Shown here one piece after another: positions 27,062-35,794 of a DNA stretch of 64,000 nucleotides. The DNA comes from Paenibacillus sp. SYP-B3998 (GTDB taxonomy: Bacteria; Bacillota; Bacilli; Paenibacillales; NBRC-103111). Positions within the stretch are counted from its first letter, which is position 1. The number at the start of each line of letters is the position of its first letter. Under the pieces are notes generated by a model that was given only the letters and a program-made list of their open reading frames with translations, was not told the DNA's origin and did no database searches. A program made the position numbers and the translations under genes. Location of the stretch: NCBI RefSeq assembly GCF_010820665.1, contig NZ_JAAIKC010000009.1, positions 62,001 through 126,000 on the forward strand. Reading direction: 5' to 3'.

Positions 27062-27172
27062 AAATGATTTTTGCAATCAATTAATGATTTTTACAATCTT
27101 TAATTGATATTTCATTGCTACAATTTCATAGATTAAACGAAATGAATCAAAAAAAGATTGAAAAAATCATTT
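27062..27172. promoter_or_regulatory. Three copies of a 17-bp operator-like motif in the agaS-nagA intergenic region
   Basis: AAATGATTTTTGCAATC (27062-27078) and TAATGATTTTTACAATC (27082-27098) are direct repeats 20 bases apart; the reverse-strand copy AAATGATTTTTTCAATC occupies 27156-27172. DeoR-family repressors such as AgaR bind direct repeats in such positions, and a DeoR gene lies in this locus, so they are probably its sites. Confidence 0.68.
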
Positions 27173-27247
27173 GATAAGATTATTATAATCATGAATATGA
27201 AATAAAAAATCAATTTAAATTGCTTACATATAAAAGGGGAGATGTTG

Positions 27248-28450
27248 ATGCAGCATAAAGCGACACTCATTTATAACGCACGCATTCTAACGCCTACAGG
27301 CTGGATTGAGAACGGCAGCTTACTCATCCAGAATGGCCTTATTGCTAAAATTGCTTCTTATGAGACTATCTTAGACGAGTTTGCAGAAGCGCAGGATCGA
27401 ATGGATGCTTGCGGGCAGCTTTTACTGCCAGGGTTCATTGATATTCACGTTCACGGCGGCGGGGGCTATGATGCCATGCTGGGAAGTGTTGACCACCTTC
27501 AAGGTATGTGCCGATTTCATGCTTCGAATGGAACAACTTCATTATTAGCAACAACGCTTACCGCAACCAATGAAGAGATCATTCGTGCGCTAGACTGCGC
27601 TGCACAATCGATGAAGGTGGAACGCGAGCCCGACGGCGCCAACCTGCTTGGTGTTCATCTTGAAGGTCCATTTCTGAATAAGGTTAGATGTGGGGCTCAG
27701 AATCCAGCGGATCTTCGGGAACCTTCTATTGAAGAATTTGAAGCGTTTTGGTCAGCTTCGCAGGGAACGATCAAGTTGATGACGATTGCTCCGGAATTGA
27801 ATCATGCCGAGGAAGTTATCCGTCATGCCGTTCAAAAAGGAGTCGTCATTTCCTTAGGTCACACGGACGCCGATTTCGAAACGATGCAGCGAGCGGTGGA
27901 GTGGGGAGCTACTCAGGTTACGCATCTTTTCAATGGGATGAGACCTCTGCACCATAGAGAACCGGGAGCTGTTGGCGGTTCCCTGATGTTGGATCAATTA
28001 GCGGTTGAAATGATTTGCGATGGCTATCATGTTCATCCGAGTTTGATCAAGTGGGCTTTCACTGTAAAACCGGAAGGAAAGGTTCTTCTGATCACCGATA
28101 GTATGTGCGCGGCTGGATGTCCGGATGGCGAATATGTGCTCGGCAAGCTGCCCGTTATTATGAACAAGGGCAAGGTTTATTTGAAGCAAGAAGATGGGAC
28201 AGAAGGCGGTCTGGCCGGAAGCTCGCTGACGATGATCGAAGCTTTGGCCAACACCGTCGCGTTCACAGGGATGGATATTGCAGAAATAATTCCCGCACTC
28301 ACGCTTCATCCTGCCACGCAAATCGGTTTACAAAACACTAAAGGAACGATTGAGCTAGGTAAGGATGCAGATCTAATTATTGTGAATGAGCACTTTCAAG
28401 TGTGCCAAACTTTTGTGCGCGGCCGCAGGGTCTATGACCGGGAGGCATAA
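27248..28450 (+). CDS. nagA: N-acetylglucosamine/galactosamine-6-phosphate deacetylase
   Basis: A 400-residue amidohydrolase. Metal-binding HVH is at residues 67-69 in GFIDIHVHGGGG, HLEGPFLN carries the Glu ligand, LGHTDAD and VTHLFNGM carry His residues, and LITDSM holds the catalytic Asp. All are NagA/AgaA hallmarks. It removes acetate from GlcNAc-6-P or GalNAc-6-P. GGGGAG at 27236-27241 supports ATG 27248. First gene of the nagA-ROK-aldolase-PfkB run; the ROK kinase frame opens right after its stop. Confidence 0.92.
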   Translation: MQHKATLIYNARILTPTGWIENGSLLIQNGLIAKIASYETILDEFAEAQDRMDACGQLLLPGFIDIHVHGGGGYDAMLGSVDHLQGMCRFHASNGTTSLLATTLTATNEEIIRALDCAAQSMKVEREPDGANLLGVHLEGPFLNKVRCGAQNPADLREPSIEEFEAFWSASQGTIKLMTIAPELNHAEEVIRHAVQKGVVISLGHTDADFETMQRAVEWGATQVTHLFNGMRPLHHREPGAVGGSLMLDQLAVEMICDGYHVHPSLIKWAFTVKPEGKVLLITDSMCAAGCPDGEYVLGKLPVIMNKGKVYLKQEDGTEGGLAGSSLTMIEALANTVAFTGMDIAEIIPALTLHPATQIGLQNTKGTIELGKDADLIIVNEHFQVCQTFVRGRRVYDREA

Positions 28451-28477
28451 TTGGCAGTAGAGGAGGAGGGGATATCC

Positions 28478-29440
28478 TTGAAATATGCAGCAGGTGTTGA
28501 TGTTGGCGGCACGAATATTGTTTGCGGCTTGTTGGATGAACGCGGTAACGTTCTTGTTAAACGGAAATATCCGACGGCTCCTGAAAAAGGCTCTCGCGCT
28601 ATTCTAGAGGGAATCGCGATGACGCTTGAAGAGCTAAGAGAAGAAGCGGGAATCGCTTCTAAAGATGTGCAGGTAGTTGGTCTTGGCATTCCTGGTCTCG
28701 TTGATCCCGAGGCAGGGATTAGCCGTCGAGCGGTAAATTTGCAATGGCATCAAGTTCCTGTCGTTGCGGAGCTTGTCGCAATGACCGGGAAGCCTGTCTT
28801 TATCGATAATGATGTGCGCATGTATGTATACGGCGAAGCGATTGCAGGCGCTGGGCGCGGGCACGATTACGTATATGGGATAACGATCGGTACAGGTTTG
28901 GCTGCAGCTTTCGTGCAGCATGGGGAGATGTACTATGGAAATCGCTTCATGGCGGGGGAAATTGGGCATGTACCGATAGACCATGTAAACTTCGCGTGCA
29001 GCTGTGGAAGAATTGGCTGTCTCGAAACGTTCGTATCTGCGACAGGGATCGCGCGACAAGCCCAGACGCGAATAGAGCAAGGCGAGGAAAGTATGCTCCG
29101 CGAGTGGTTTCCCGACGTGAAGAACATTCGCGCAAGTGATGTATCGCGTGCTTGTCTGGCTGGCGATAGCCTGTCGCGAGATGTGCTTGAACAGACTGGA
29201 CGCACGCTTGGACGCGCGCTTGCCTGGGTCGTGACGATCCTCTCGCCGGATGCCATTGTTATCGGTGGAGGAGGCGCCTTAGCGGGCGAACTGATCTTTG
29301 AACCGATGAAGCAAGAATTGAATGTGAGACTGCTCGAAGATTACCGCGATCATTTTGTAATCAAGACCGCAGAGCTCAATGACGATGCGGGCATTATTGG
29401 AAGCGCGCTATGGGCGCTGCATCGCCATAAACAAAGATGA
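28478..29440 (+). CDS. ROK-family sugar kinase (probable N-acetylhexosamine kinase)
   Basis: A 320-residue ROK protein. ATP-binding DVGGTNIVCG is near the N-terminus; IDNDVRMYVYGEA holds the catalytic Asp; the zinc motif appears as CSCGRIGCLE; the C-terminal half has IVIGGGGALAG. I chose TTG 28478 with AGGAGGAGGGG just upstream; the in-frame TTG at 28451 lies before that site. Known ROK members phosphorylate glucose, GlcNAc or GalNAc. Next to NagA and AgaS, a GalNAc or GlcNAc kinase that replaces PTS phosphorylation is the likely role, which would imply a non-PTS importer elsewhere. Confidence 0.88.
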   Translation: MKYAAGVDVGGTNIVCGLLDERGNVLVKRKYPTAPEKGSRAILEGIAMTLEELREEAGIASKDVQVVGLGIPGLVDPEAGISRRAVNLQWHQVPVVAELVAMTGKPVFIDNDVRMYVYGEAIAGAGRGHDYVYGITIGTGLAAAFVQHGEMYYGNRFMAGEIGHVPIDHVNFACSCGRIGCLETFVSATGIARQAQTRIEQGEESMLREWFPDVKNIRASDVSRACLAGDSLSRDVLEQTGRTLGRALAWVVTILSPDAIVIGGGGALAGELIFEPMKQELNVRLLEDYRDHFVIKTAELNDDAGIIGSALWALHRHKQR

Positions 29441-29611
29441 GTGCTGCTCGTTCCTTTGTTTCATAAAACGATATCAGTTCAGCACAACTTACGGTGCTGA
29501 TAATCTTCGAAATACGCAGTAACGCTTGTAGGGATCGATTTTATGGAAGAGATCCAAAGTTACGATTACGATGCCAATTTTCTGGCGAAAAACGCTTAGG
29601 GGGAACTTATT

Positions 29612-30478
29612 ATGCCACTTATTTCATCCACTGAAATGCTTCGAATTGCTAGAAAAAACAAATATGCCGTTGGTGCTTTTAACGTACACACACTGGAAAT
29701 GCTTCAAGCGGTCGTTGAAGCTGCGGTCGAAACGCAATCCCCGCTTATTATTCAATCGACGGTAGGGACGGTTAAACATTTAGGCCCTGACTACATCGCG
29801 GCTGCAGCTACGGTTGCTGCTAATCGCACGGGACTGCCGATTGCACTGCATTTGGATCATTGTACAGACTTCCCGACGATCGTTCAGTGTATCCGTGCAG
29901 GCTACACATCGGTTATGATCGATGCTTCCATGTATCCTTTTGAAGAGAACGTTGAACGCACGCGCAAAGTGATGGAAGTGGCAGCTGCCGCAGGCGTGAA
30001 TGTGGAAGCAGAGCTTGGCAAGGTTGGCGGCGTTGAGGACGACATCGTCGTGGACGAACGCGATGCGCTATTAGCCGATCCAGATGAATGCAGCCTGTTT
30101 ATTGAGCGCACAGGTGTGTTTACCTTAGCCCCGGCTATCGGTACGGCTCATGGTATTTACAAAGGAGAGCCAAACATCGACTTCGCACGAATTGGTCAAA
30201 TTGCCGATCGCGTTGAAGCTCCTTTGGTTCTGCATGGCGGGTCAGGTATTCCGGCTGAACAGGTGAAAAGAGCGGTTGCTCTTGGGATGGCTAAAATGAA
30301 CATTGCTACAGAATTGCGCATCGCGTTCTCGGATGCCATTAAAGAGGTGTTCGCTGCTCTTCCTGAGGAAAATGACCCTCGGAAATACATGGTTCCTGCG
30401 AAAGAAGCTGTGAAGCGACTTGCCATTGAGAAAATGCAGCTTTGCGGCTGTATCGGCAAAGCCGGCGATATTCGATGA
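29612..30478 (+). CDS. Class II ketose-bisphosphate aldolase (tagatose/fructose-1,6-bisphosphate; GatY/KbaY type)
   Basis: A 288-residue zinc aldolase. The catalytic Asp82 and zinc ligand His83 are in HLDHCTD, further zinc ligands are His in GTAHGIYKGEP and LHGGSGIP, and the N-terminal YAVGAFNVHTLEM is typical. Such enzymes split tagatose- or fructose-1,6-bisphosphate to DHAP and glyceraldehyde-3-phosphate. The partner PfkB kinase overlaps by 4 bases. The 171-base gap before it shows no gene apart from a short open stretch (MEEIQSYDYDANFLAKNA) ending just before the ribosome binding site, possibly a leftover. Confidence 0.9.
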   Translation: MPLISSTEMLRIARKNKYAVGAFNVHTLEMLQAVVEAAVETQSPLIIQSTVGTVKHLGPDYIAAAATVAANRTGLPIALHLDHCTDFPTIVQCIRAGYTSVMIDASMYPFEENVERTRKVMEVAAAAGVNVEAELGKVGGVEDDIVVDERDALLADPDECSLFIERTGVFTLAPAIGTAHGIYKGEPNIDFARIGQIADRVEAPLVLHGGSGIPAEQVKRAVALGMAKMNIATELRIAFSDAIKEVFAALPEENDPRKYMVPAKEAVKRLAIEKMQLCGCIGKAGDIR

Positions 30479-31404
30479 TCACAACGGTTACGCTTAATGC
30501 GGCCATCGATAAAACGTACTATGTAAAGCAGTTTGGCTTGGGTGACGTTCAGCGCGTCACCCGGCAAATCGCCGAACCGGGTGGTAAAGGCAATAACGTA
30601 GCCAAGGTCATCCGACTGCTTGGCGGTGACGTAACGGCATCTGGATTTGCTGCCGGGAGCAGCGGTTCTTTTATTGAGGGAAGTCTGATGGAACGGGGCA
30701 TTCAGACTTCTTTCGTTCGTGTGCCAGGAGAATCGCGCGTTTGTCTGAATATCATTGATGAGTCCAACGGGACCTCGACAGAGCTGCTTGAGCAGGGACC
30801 CGATATTAACGCAGCTCAAATCATTGAGATCAAAGAAACCTTGCACAGGTTGGCTCTGCAATCAAGCGTTGTCGTACTGTCCGGCAGCTTACCTCCGGGT
30901 GCGCCTGCTCAATTGTACGCCGAGCTGATCGGCATCATTCAATCCACGAACGCGCGCGCTTTCTTGGATACAAGCGGAGCTGCGCTGAGCAGTGGGCTGC
31001 AAGCTAAGCCTCATTTTGTGAAGCCGAATGAACAAGAGTTGGCTCAATGGCTAGGACGTGACCGCTTGGATGAAGCCGAATGGCCAGCAGCAGCCGAGAA
31101 GCTCGCAAGCGAAGGCATAGCCCAAGTGTGCGTCACACTTGGCAGTCGCGGAGCCATAGCCTTCATCGATGGGGAAGGGTATCAAATTATTCCTCCAAAG
31201 ATTCAGGCTGTGAATACGGTTGGCTGCGGCGACTCGTTCGTTGCAGGCATGGCTTTCGCGGAAGAACGCGGAGCTGATCCTGCTGAGAAACTGCGAATCG
31301 CTTCAGCGGCTGCAGCTGCGAATGCGATGTCTGATAAAGCTGGTCATATTGACTATCAACTTTTCCAAGAATACGTAAAGCAAGTGAAAGTCATTGCTCT
31401 GTAG
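30475..31404 (+). CDS. PfkB-family 1-phosphofructokinase/tagatose-6-phosphate kinase
   Basis: A 309-residue FruK/LacC-type sugar kinase. Signature 1 GGKGNNVA at residues 36-43, and the anion hole/catalytic motif NTVGCGDSFVAG near the C-terminus. ATGA overlap with the aldolase stop indicates tight coupling. With the aldolase it fits the step tagatose-6-phosphate to tagatose-1,6-bisphosphate; fructose-1-phosphate is the alternative substrate, but no fru PTS is present here. Confidence 0.88.
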   Translation: MITTVTLNAAIDKTYYVKQFGLGDVQRVTRQIAEPGGKGNNVAKVIRLLGGDVTASGFAAGSSGSFIEGSLMERGIQTSFVRVPGESRVCLNIIDESNGTSTELLEQGPDINAAQIIEIKETLHRLALQSSVVVLSGSLPPGAPAQLYAELIGIIQSTNARAFLDTSGAALSSGLQAKPHFVKPNEQELAQWLGRDRLDEAEWPAAAEKLASEGIAQVCVTLGSRGAIAFIDGEGYQIIPPKIQAVNTVGCGDSFVAGMAFAEERGADPAEKLRIASAAAAANAMSDKAGHIDYQLFQEYVKQVKVIAL

Positions 31405-31438
31405 GGGATACGTTTGGTGAAGGGGAGAGGGGAATACG

Positions 31439-31640
31439 AACCTGCCTCTGTTTTTGGAGAAGCTCGTGGCGACTAACGATCAGGATCTAGCTTTGTTAGC
31501 GGAAGCCTAGAGAAAGCGTGGCAGCACGGTTGTGGCTAGTTTCCCTTTACGTCCCTCTCCACTTGTGACCTTGGCGAAGGAAATTATCGATGCTGGCACA
31601 ATAGAATTGCAGTTCACTCGAGTCCGCTTGCAATCCAGCC
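31439..31640 (+). pseudogene. Remnant of a Gfo/Idh/MocA-family oxidoreductase
   Basis: One frame reads FLEKLVATNDQDLALLAEA, a TAG stop at 31508-31510, then RKRGSTVVASFPLRPSPLV, TLAKEIIDAGTI and ELQFTRVRL. This matches the EKPVA motif through the start of the C-terminal domain of sugar dehydrogenases of this family, with the Pro of EKP changed and a Gly missing from TIGEL. Both ends are missing. It lies between PfkB and the DeoR gene, so it is a dead member of the sugar locus. Confidence 0.7.
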
Positions 31641-31703
31641 CTTCATCCTCCAAAATTAGGATTAGCATGGATGACGGACTCCGATTCGTCAAAGGAGAGA
31701 GTT

Positions 31704-32504
31704 ATGGAATATTCAAAGAGCGAGCTGCGCAGATCGAAGGCTCTGGAGCTTATTAAATTGCATGGAAAAATATCGATTCAAGAAATTATCGAAGTTATCG
31801 GCTGCTCGGAAGCTACTGCAAGACGCGATTTGGATTTACTAGAGAAATCTGGACAAATTATTCGTACCATTGGTGGAGCGATCTATGAAGGAGCGCTCAT
31901 GCAATCAACCTCCGAGCTTCCCTTTGCGGACAAACGCTTTTTCCAGCGGCAAGGCAAAGAACGAATCGCCGAAGTGGCTGCGAAGCTGGTTGAGGAAGGG
32001 GACATCGTCTGTCTGACCGGGGGGACCACAACATTTTTCATTGCTAGAGCATTGAAAAAACATCGCAATATAACGATTGTCACTAACGCTGTGAACATCG
32101 CTTCTGAGCTGGCAGATGCAGATGGCGTCCAAGTTGTAGTCATTGGCGGCGTCATGCGTGCTAAGAGCTATGAGCTTAGCGGTCCGCTTGCCGAAAGCGT
32201 GATTGATAAAATTAACGTTACCAAAATGTTTCTTGGCGTGGACGGCGTTTCGCTGGATCACGGATTCACGATGCATTCCGAATTGGAAGCTCGCATCGCT
32301 CAGCTGCTGATCGAACGCTCCAGTCAAGTATACGCGGTATTCGACCAAAGCAAGCTGGAGAAAAGCGCGTTGTTTACGATTATTCCTTTGCATCAAGCAA
32401 CGGGAGTCATCACGAACAAGCAGCCGGAGAACTGGTTTGAGCAAGCCTGTAAGGAACAGCAAGTTGCTATTCACACGACGATAGATGATGCTGTCAGGCA
32501 ATGA
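31704..32504 (+). CDS. DeoR-family transcriptional repressor (AgaR-like)
   Basis: A 266-residue regulator. Its N-terminal winged helix has SIQEIIEVIGCSEATARRDL followed by RTIGGA, and the DeoR C-terminal sugar-phosphate sensor shows TGGTTTF, VTNAVNIASEL, VVIGGVM and FLGVDGVS. AAAGGAGAGA at 31691-31700 selects ATG 31704. As the only regulator in the locus it is the natural candidate to bind the three motif copies at 27062-27172 and to respond to a phosphosugar such as tagatose-6-phosphate or galactosamine-6-phosphate. Confidence 0.88.
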   Translation: MEYSKSELRRSKALELIKLHGKISIQEIIEVIGCSEATARRDLDLLEKSGQIIRTIGGAIYEGALMQSTSELPFADKRFFQRQGKERIAEVAAKLVEEGDIVCLTGGTTTFFIARALKKHRNITIVTNAVNIASELADADGVQVVVIGGVMRAKSYELSGPLAESVIDKINVTKMFLGVDGVSLDHGFTMHSELEARIAQLLIERSSQVYAVFDQSKLEKSALFTIIPLHQATGVITNKQPENWFEQACKEQQVAIHTTIDDAVRQ

Positions 32505-32773
32505 TCAAGGTTGAGGTATACGCCAATCGCTCGATTGGATTCATCGAGCCTAAATTCGTCAGCATACCTACAAGAGACTTGCGTCTCCAAACCAACCTCC
32601 TCAGCTGTTGATGCGGGTTCGACGGAGCCTACAATCATTGGCACACTGGCAATTATCATAAGAAGAACCTCGATATCCACCGAACAGTGGGCGCGAGGTT
32701 CTTTCTTGCATATTGCCAAAACGAACATTTTGCATCATCATGAAAAATGTGAACGAAAAGGGAGGAAGAATAC
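32505..32773. other. Intergenic stretch with a hairpin at 32663-32703
   Basis: AAGAACCTCG (32663-32672) and CGAGGTTCTT (32694-32703) form a terminator-like stem, here probably ending the amino-sugar operon before rbsK. The first 150 bases show weak open frames on both strands that I could not assign. Confidence 0.5.
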
Positions 32774-33685
32774 GTGAAACAACCGCATATCGTTGTGGTC
32801 GGAAGCTTAAATATGGATCTTGTCGTCTCCATGCCGCGCATGCCCAAATTGGGCGAAACGGTCAGTGGAACAGACATACATACAATTCCAGGAGGTAAGG
32901 GAGCCAATCAAGCTATAGGCTGTGCCAAACTAGGCGCTAAGGTTACGATGATCGGAGCCGTAGGACAAGATGAATTTGGCGATAAGATTCTTCGTCAGAT
33001 GAAGGATCATGGTATTGAACCAAGCTGTATTTCTCGCATGGATAATGTTCCGACAGGCACCGCTACTATTTTTCATACGTCAGAGGATAATTGCATCGTT
33101 ATCGTTGCGGGTGCGAATGGAAACTGTACACCAGAGTTCGTCAGTGCTTATGAATCGCTTATTTTAACGGCAGACGTGCTGCTAGTACAATTGGAGATTC
33201 CTATAGAATCGGTTGCGAAAGCACTAGAAATTGCACGTAAATGTAGCGTTCGTACCGTATTGAATCCGGCTCCAGCTCAAAAATTGTCAAAGGGACTGCT
33301 TCATTTAGTCGATTACCTCACACCCAATGAAACAGAATTTGAGCTGCTAAGCGGTGCTTCTTACGCAAACGACGAGGATCTACGGTTAGGAATGAGGGAT
33401 TGGCAGGATGAGTTCGGTCCGCAACTGCTAATAACAAGAGGGAAACACGGCGGATCGTTCCTATATGAGGGGAGCCTTCATACGGTGCCTGCTCCTAAAG
33501 TCAGCGTAGTGGATACGACTGGAGCTGGCGATGCGTTTAACGCCGCATTCAGCGTTGCGCTTGCAAGCGGGAAAGAATTGAATGAATCTGTTCAATTCGC
33601 TGTCAAATCTGCTTCTCTATCCGTCACCCGATTCGGCGCGCAAGATGGGATGCCGACTTTAGAAGAACTTAAGATGGAACCCTAA
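32774..33685 (+). CDS. rbsK: Ribokinase
   Basis: A 303-residue PfkB-family kinase with the ribokinase start VVVGSLNMDLVV, sugar-binding GGKGANQAIGCAKLGA, and the catalytic DTTGAGDAFNAAF. It phosphorylates D-ribose to ribose-5-phosphate. GTG 32774 has GGGAGGAAG upstream. No ribose transporter or rbsR follows, and a hairpin separates it from the DeoR gene, so it may be an accessory kinase for a related sugar. Confidence 0.85.
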   Translation: MKQPHIVVVGSLNMDLVVSMPRMPKLGETVSGTDIHTIPGGKGANQAIGCAKLGAKVTMIGAVGQDEFGDKILRQMKDHGIEPSCISRMDNVPTGTATIFHTSEDNCIVIVAGANGNCTPEFVSAYESLILTADVLLVQLEIPIESVAKALEIARKCSVRTVLNPAPAQKLSKGLLHLVDYLTPNETEFELLSGASYANDEDLRLGMRDWQDEFGPQLLITRGKHGGSFLYEGSLHTVPAPKVSVVDTTGAGDAFNAAFSVALASGKELNESVQFAVKSASLSVTRFGAQDGMPTLEELKMEP

Positions 33686-33963
33686 GAAGGTAGGAATCCT
33701 TTGCAAATGTCCGCTCTGCTGAAATACTCGCAAGTGTCATGAATAAATGTATGGATGCATTGGAAAAACTTACACGGACAGGTGATCCCAAATGAATATT
33801 GAAAGTTAAAGTGGGATTGTCTAGAGCATTTGGATCGGGATCATCGGAATGTCAGATGTCCTGAGGAAGTTGGGCTTTTTACGTCTATATGAGGAGGAGC
33901 AGAGACAGCCTGTAGCGAAATAGTATAGGTTAGGATTTATATACAGGTATGGAGGCTTCCTCT
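33686..33963. other. Intergenic stretch with a possible gene remnant
   Basis: After rbsK one frame (about 33694-33792) reads FANVRSAEILASVMNKCM and then DALEKLTRTGDPK before a stop, which looks like an orphaned protein C-terminus. The remaining 170 bases contain the GGAGG site for sdaAB and no other feature I can name. Confidence 0.35.
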
Positions 33964-34665
33964 ATGAGGTTTAAAGACGTATTTTCAATTATCGGTCCGG
34001 CGATGGTCGGGCCTTCTAGTTCTCATACAGCAGGTGCAGTTCGCATAGGCAAAGCGGCTCGCCAGTTGTTCGGTTCGCAGCCTGAGCTCGCGCATGTCCT
34101 ATTTTATGGGTCTTTTGCAGCGACTTATAAGGGGCATGGAACCGATTTGGCGATCGTAGGCGGCTTATTAGATTGGCCGACTGACGACCCAAGAATTACC
34201 CGGGCCATAGATATCGCGAATGAATCTGGCATGCAAGTCTCATTTGAACAAGGAAAAGGATTATTTAGCCATCCGAATACAGCTAAGATCGTGCTATCCT
34301 CCTCTGCATTATCCAAACAATTATCGATTGTCGGAACTTCGATTGGCGGAGGTAACATCGAGATTATTGAAATCAATGGATTTAGTGTGAAATTATCGGG
34401 ATTATACCCTTCCATTGTTATAAAGCATCATGATTGGCCGGGCGTTGTAGCGGATGTCACACAGTTGCTCAAACAACGACAAACGAATATCGGACATATG
34501 TCCGTAGATCGTAAAAGCCGTAGCGGTGATGCATTGACGGTGATGGAGTTGGATGTACCTGTTACCTCCGAATTAATCTTGGAGCTAGAGCAATTTCCGG
34601 CAATTCAATCCGTGGATGTCATTGACTTGAGCAGAAATAGTAGCTTAGAGGAGGAGACGGAATGA
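33964..34665 (+). CDS. sdaAB: L-serine dehydratase, iron-sulfur-dependent, beta subunit
   Basis: A 233-residue protein. N-terminal domain: DVFSIIGPAMVGPSSSHTAGAVRIG, the defining SdaAB motif, and YGSFAATYKGHGTD. C-terminal ACT domain: PSIVIKHHDWPGVVADVTQLL, which may sense amino acid. With SdaAA it converts L-serine to pyruvate and ammonia. GGAGG upstream favours ATG 33964 over the in-frame 33949. Stop overlaps the SdaAA start by 4 bases. Confidence 0.92.
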   Translation: MRFKDVFSIIGPAMVGPSSSHTAGAVRIGKAARQLFGSQPELAHVLFYGSFAATYKGHGTDLAIVGGLLDWPTDDPRITRAIDIANESGMQVSFEQGKGLFSHPNTAKIVLSSSALSKQLSIVGTSIGGGNIEIIEINGFSVKLSGLYPSIVIKHHDWPGVVADVTQLLKQRQTNIGHMSVDRKSRSGDALTVMELDVPVTSELILELEQFPAIQSVDVIDLSRNSSLEEETE

Positions 34666-35537
34666 ATTTTACAACCTTGCAAGAGCTTAAAGTTCTTTGC
34701 GAACAACGAAATATGAGCATAGGACGAGTAATGCTCGAAGAACAAAGTGCAGAATCAGGTCGTCCATCGGAACAAGAGTTCGCTCAGATGGCTGATTATT
34801 ATACGATTATGAAGAGTGCTGTTGAACGGGGCTTGCATGAAAACACAACATCCCGCAGTGGGCTGACTGGACTAGATGCGCAGCGTGTCATGACCTTCAG
34901 AGACCAAGCTGAGTCTAATCTGGGTGGTGCAGCAAGCGAGGTCATGGCTTATGCGCTTGCCGTTTCTGAAGTCAATGCGTCCATGGGGCGCATTATAGCG
35001 ACGCCAACTGCTGGATCATGCGGCATCATACCCGGCGTATTCGTTAGTTGTCAGCAACGTTTCGGTTGGGACGATGAGCATATGGTCTACGGGCTATTTG
35101 CAGCTGGTGCTATTGGTTATGTCATTGCCAATAATTCTTTTATCTCTGGAGCAGAAGGAGGCTGTCAGGCAGAGGTTGGTTCTGCTATTGGAATGGCTGC
35201 CGGTGCTCTTGTGGAGCTGCGTGGCGGTACAGCGGAACAAGCCATTCATGCAGTCGGTCTTGCACTCAAAAACTCGCTAGGCCTCATCTGCGATCCTGTT
35301 GGCGGCCTCGTAGAAATACCTTGTATCGTCCGTAATGGATTCGGAGCGGTGACCGCTCTAGCCGCAGCAGATATGGCATTAGCTGGGGTTCGCAGCGTTA
35401 TTCCTTCTGACGAGGTCGTTCAAGTCATGCTCGAAGTCGGTTCATCCATGCCCGACAAACACCGCGAAACAGCAGGTGGCGGTCTTGCCCAAACACCGAC
35501 GGGGCGCAAAATTATGAGCGAACTGAAAAATAAATAA
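34662..35537 (+). CDS. sdaAA: L-serine dehydratase, iron-sulfur-dependent, alpha subunit
   Basis: A 291-residue catalytic subunit. It has SGLTGLDAQRV, the cluster-binding cysteine region ATPTAGSCGIIPGVF, GGCQAEVGSAIGMAAGAL and CDPVGGLVEIPC, in the expected order. The three cysteines in these motifs hold the [4Fe-4S] cluster. ATG 34662 sits in the ATGA overlap with sdaAB, so the subunits are made together. Confidence 0.93.
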   Translation: MNFTTLQELKVLCEQRNMSIGRVMLEEQSAESGRPSEQEFAQMADYYTIMKSAVERGLHENTTSRSGLTGLDAQRVMTFRDQAESNLGGAASEVMAYALAVSEVNASMGRIIATPTAGSCGIIPGVFVSCQQRFGWDDEHMVYGLFAAGAIGYVIANNSFISGAEGGCQAEVGSAIGMAAGALVELRGGTAEQAIHAVGLALKNSLGLICDPVGGLVEIPCIVRNGFGAVTALAAADMALAGVRSVIPSDEVVQVMLEVGSSMPDKHRETAGGGLAQTPTGRKIMSELKNK

Positions 35538-35589
35538 TTAAGAAGATAAAACAACGTTGAATCTACGACACAAAAATTGATACAACTCG

Positions 35590-35616
35590 CCACCTTCCAA
35601 AAAAGGTGGTTTTTTG
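35590..35616 (+). terminator. Rho-independent terminator of the sdaA operon
   Basis: CCACCTT (35590-35596) and AAGGTGG (35603-35609) followed by T6. Confidence 0.88.
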
Positions 35617-35794
35617 TTGAAGGAAGGAGACATTCGCTATGGGTGAGTACAATAATCTGAGACTAGGGGGTAGTATGTATAGGCTCGTAGATGTGGAAAT
35701 TGTATGTATGGAGCCGAGGTTCCGGTAGCGTCTTCTTTTTTACCCTTTGTATGCATAAGGTTGTAGTAATGACAAGCAGACAGGGGGAAAAGGG

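Noticed and set aside
32471-32728. 85-codon minus-strand frame between the DeoR and rbsK genes
   Set aside because: It crosses the likely terminator and the DeoR 3' end, and neither composition nor a start signal supports it.
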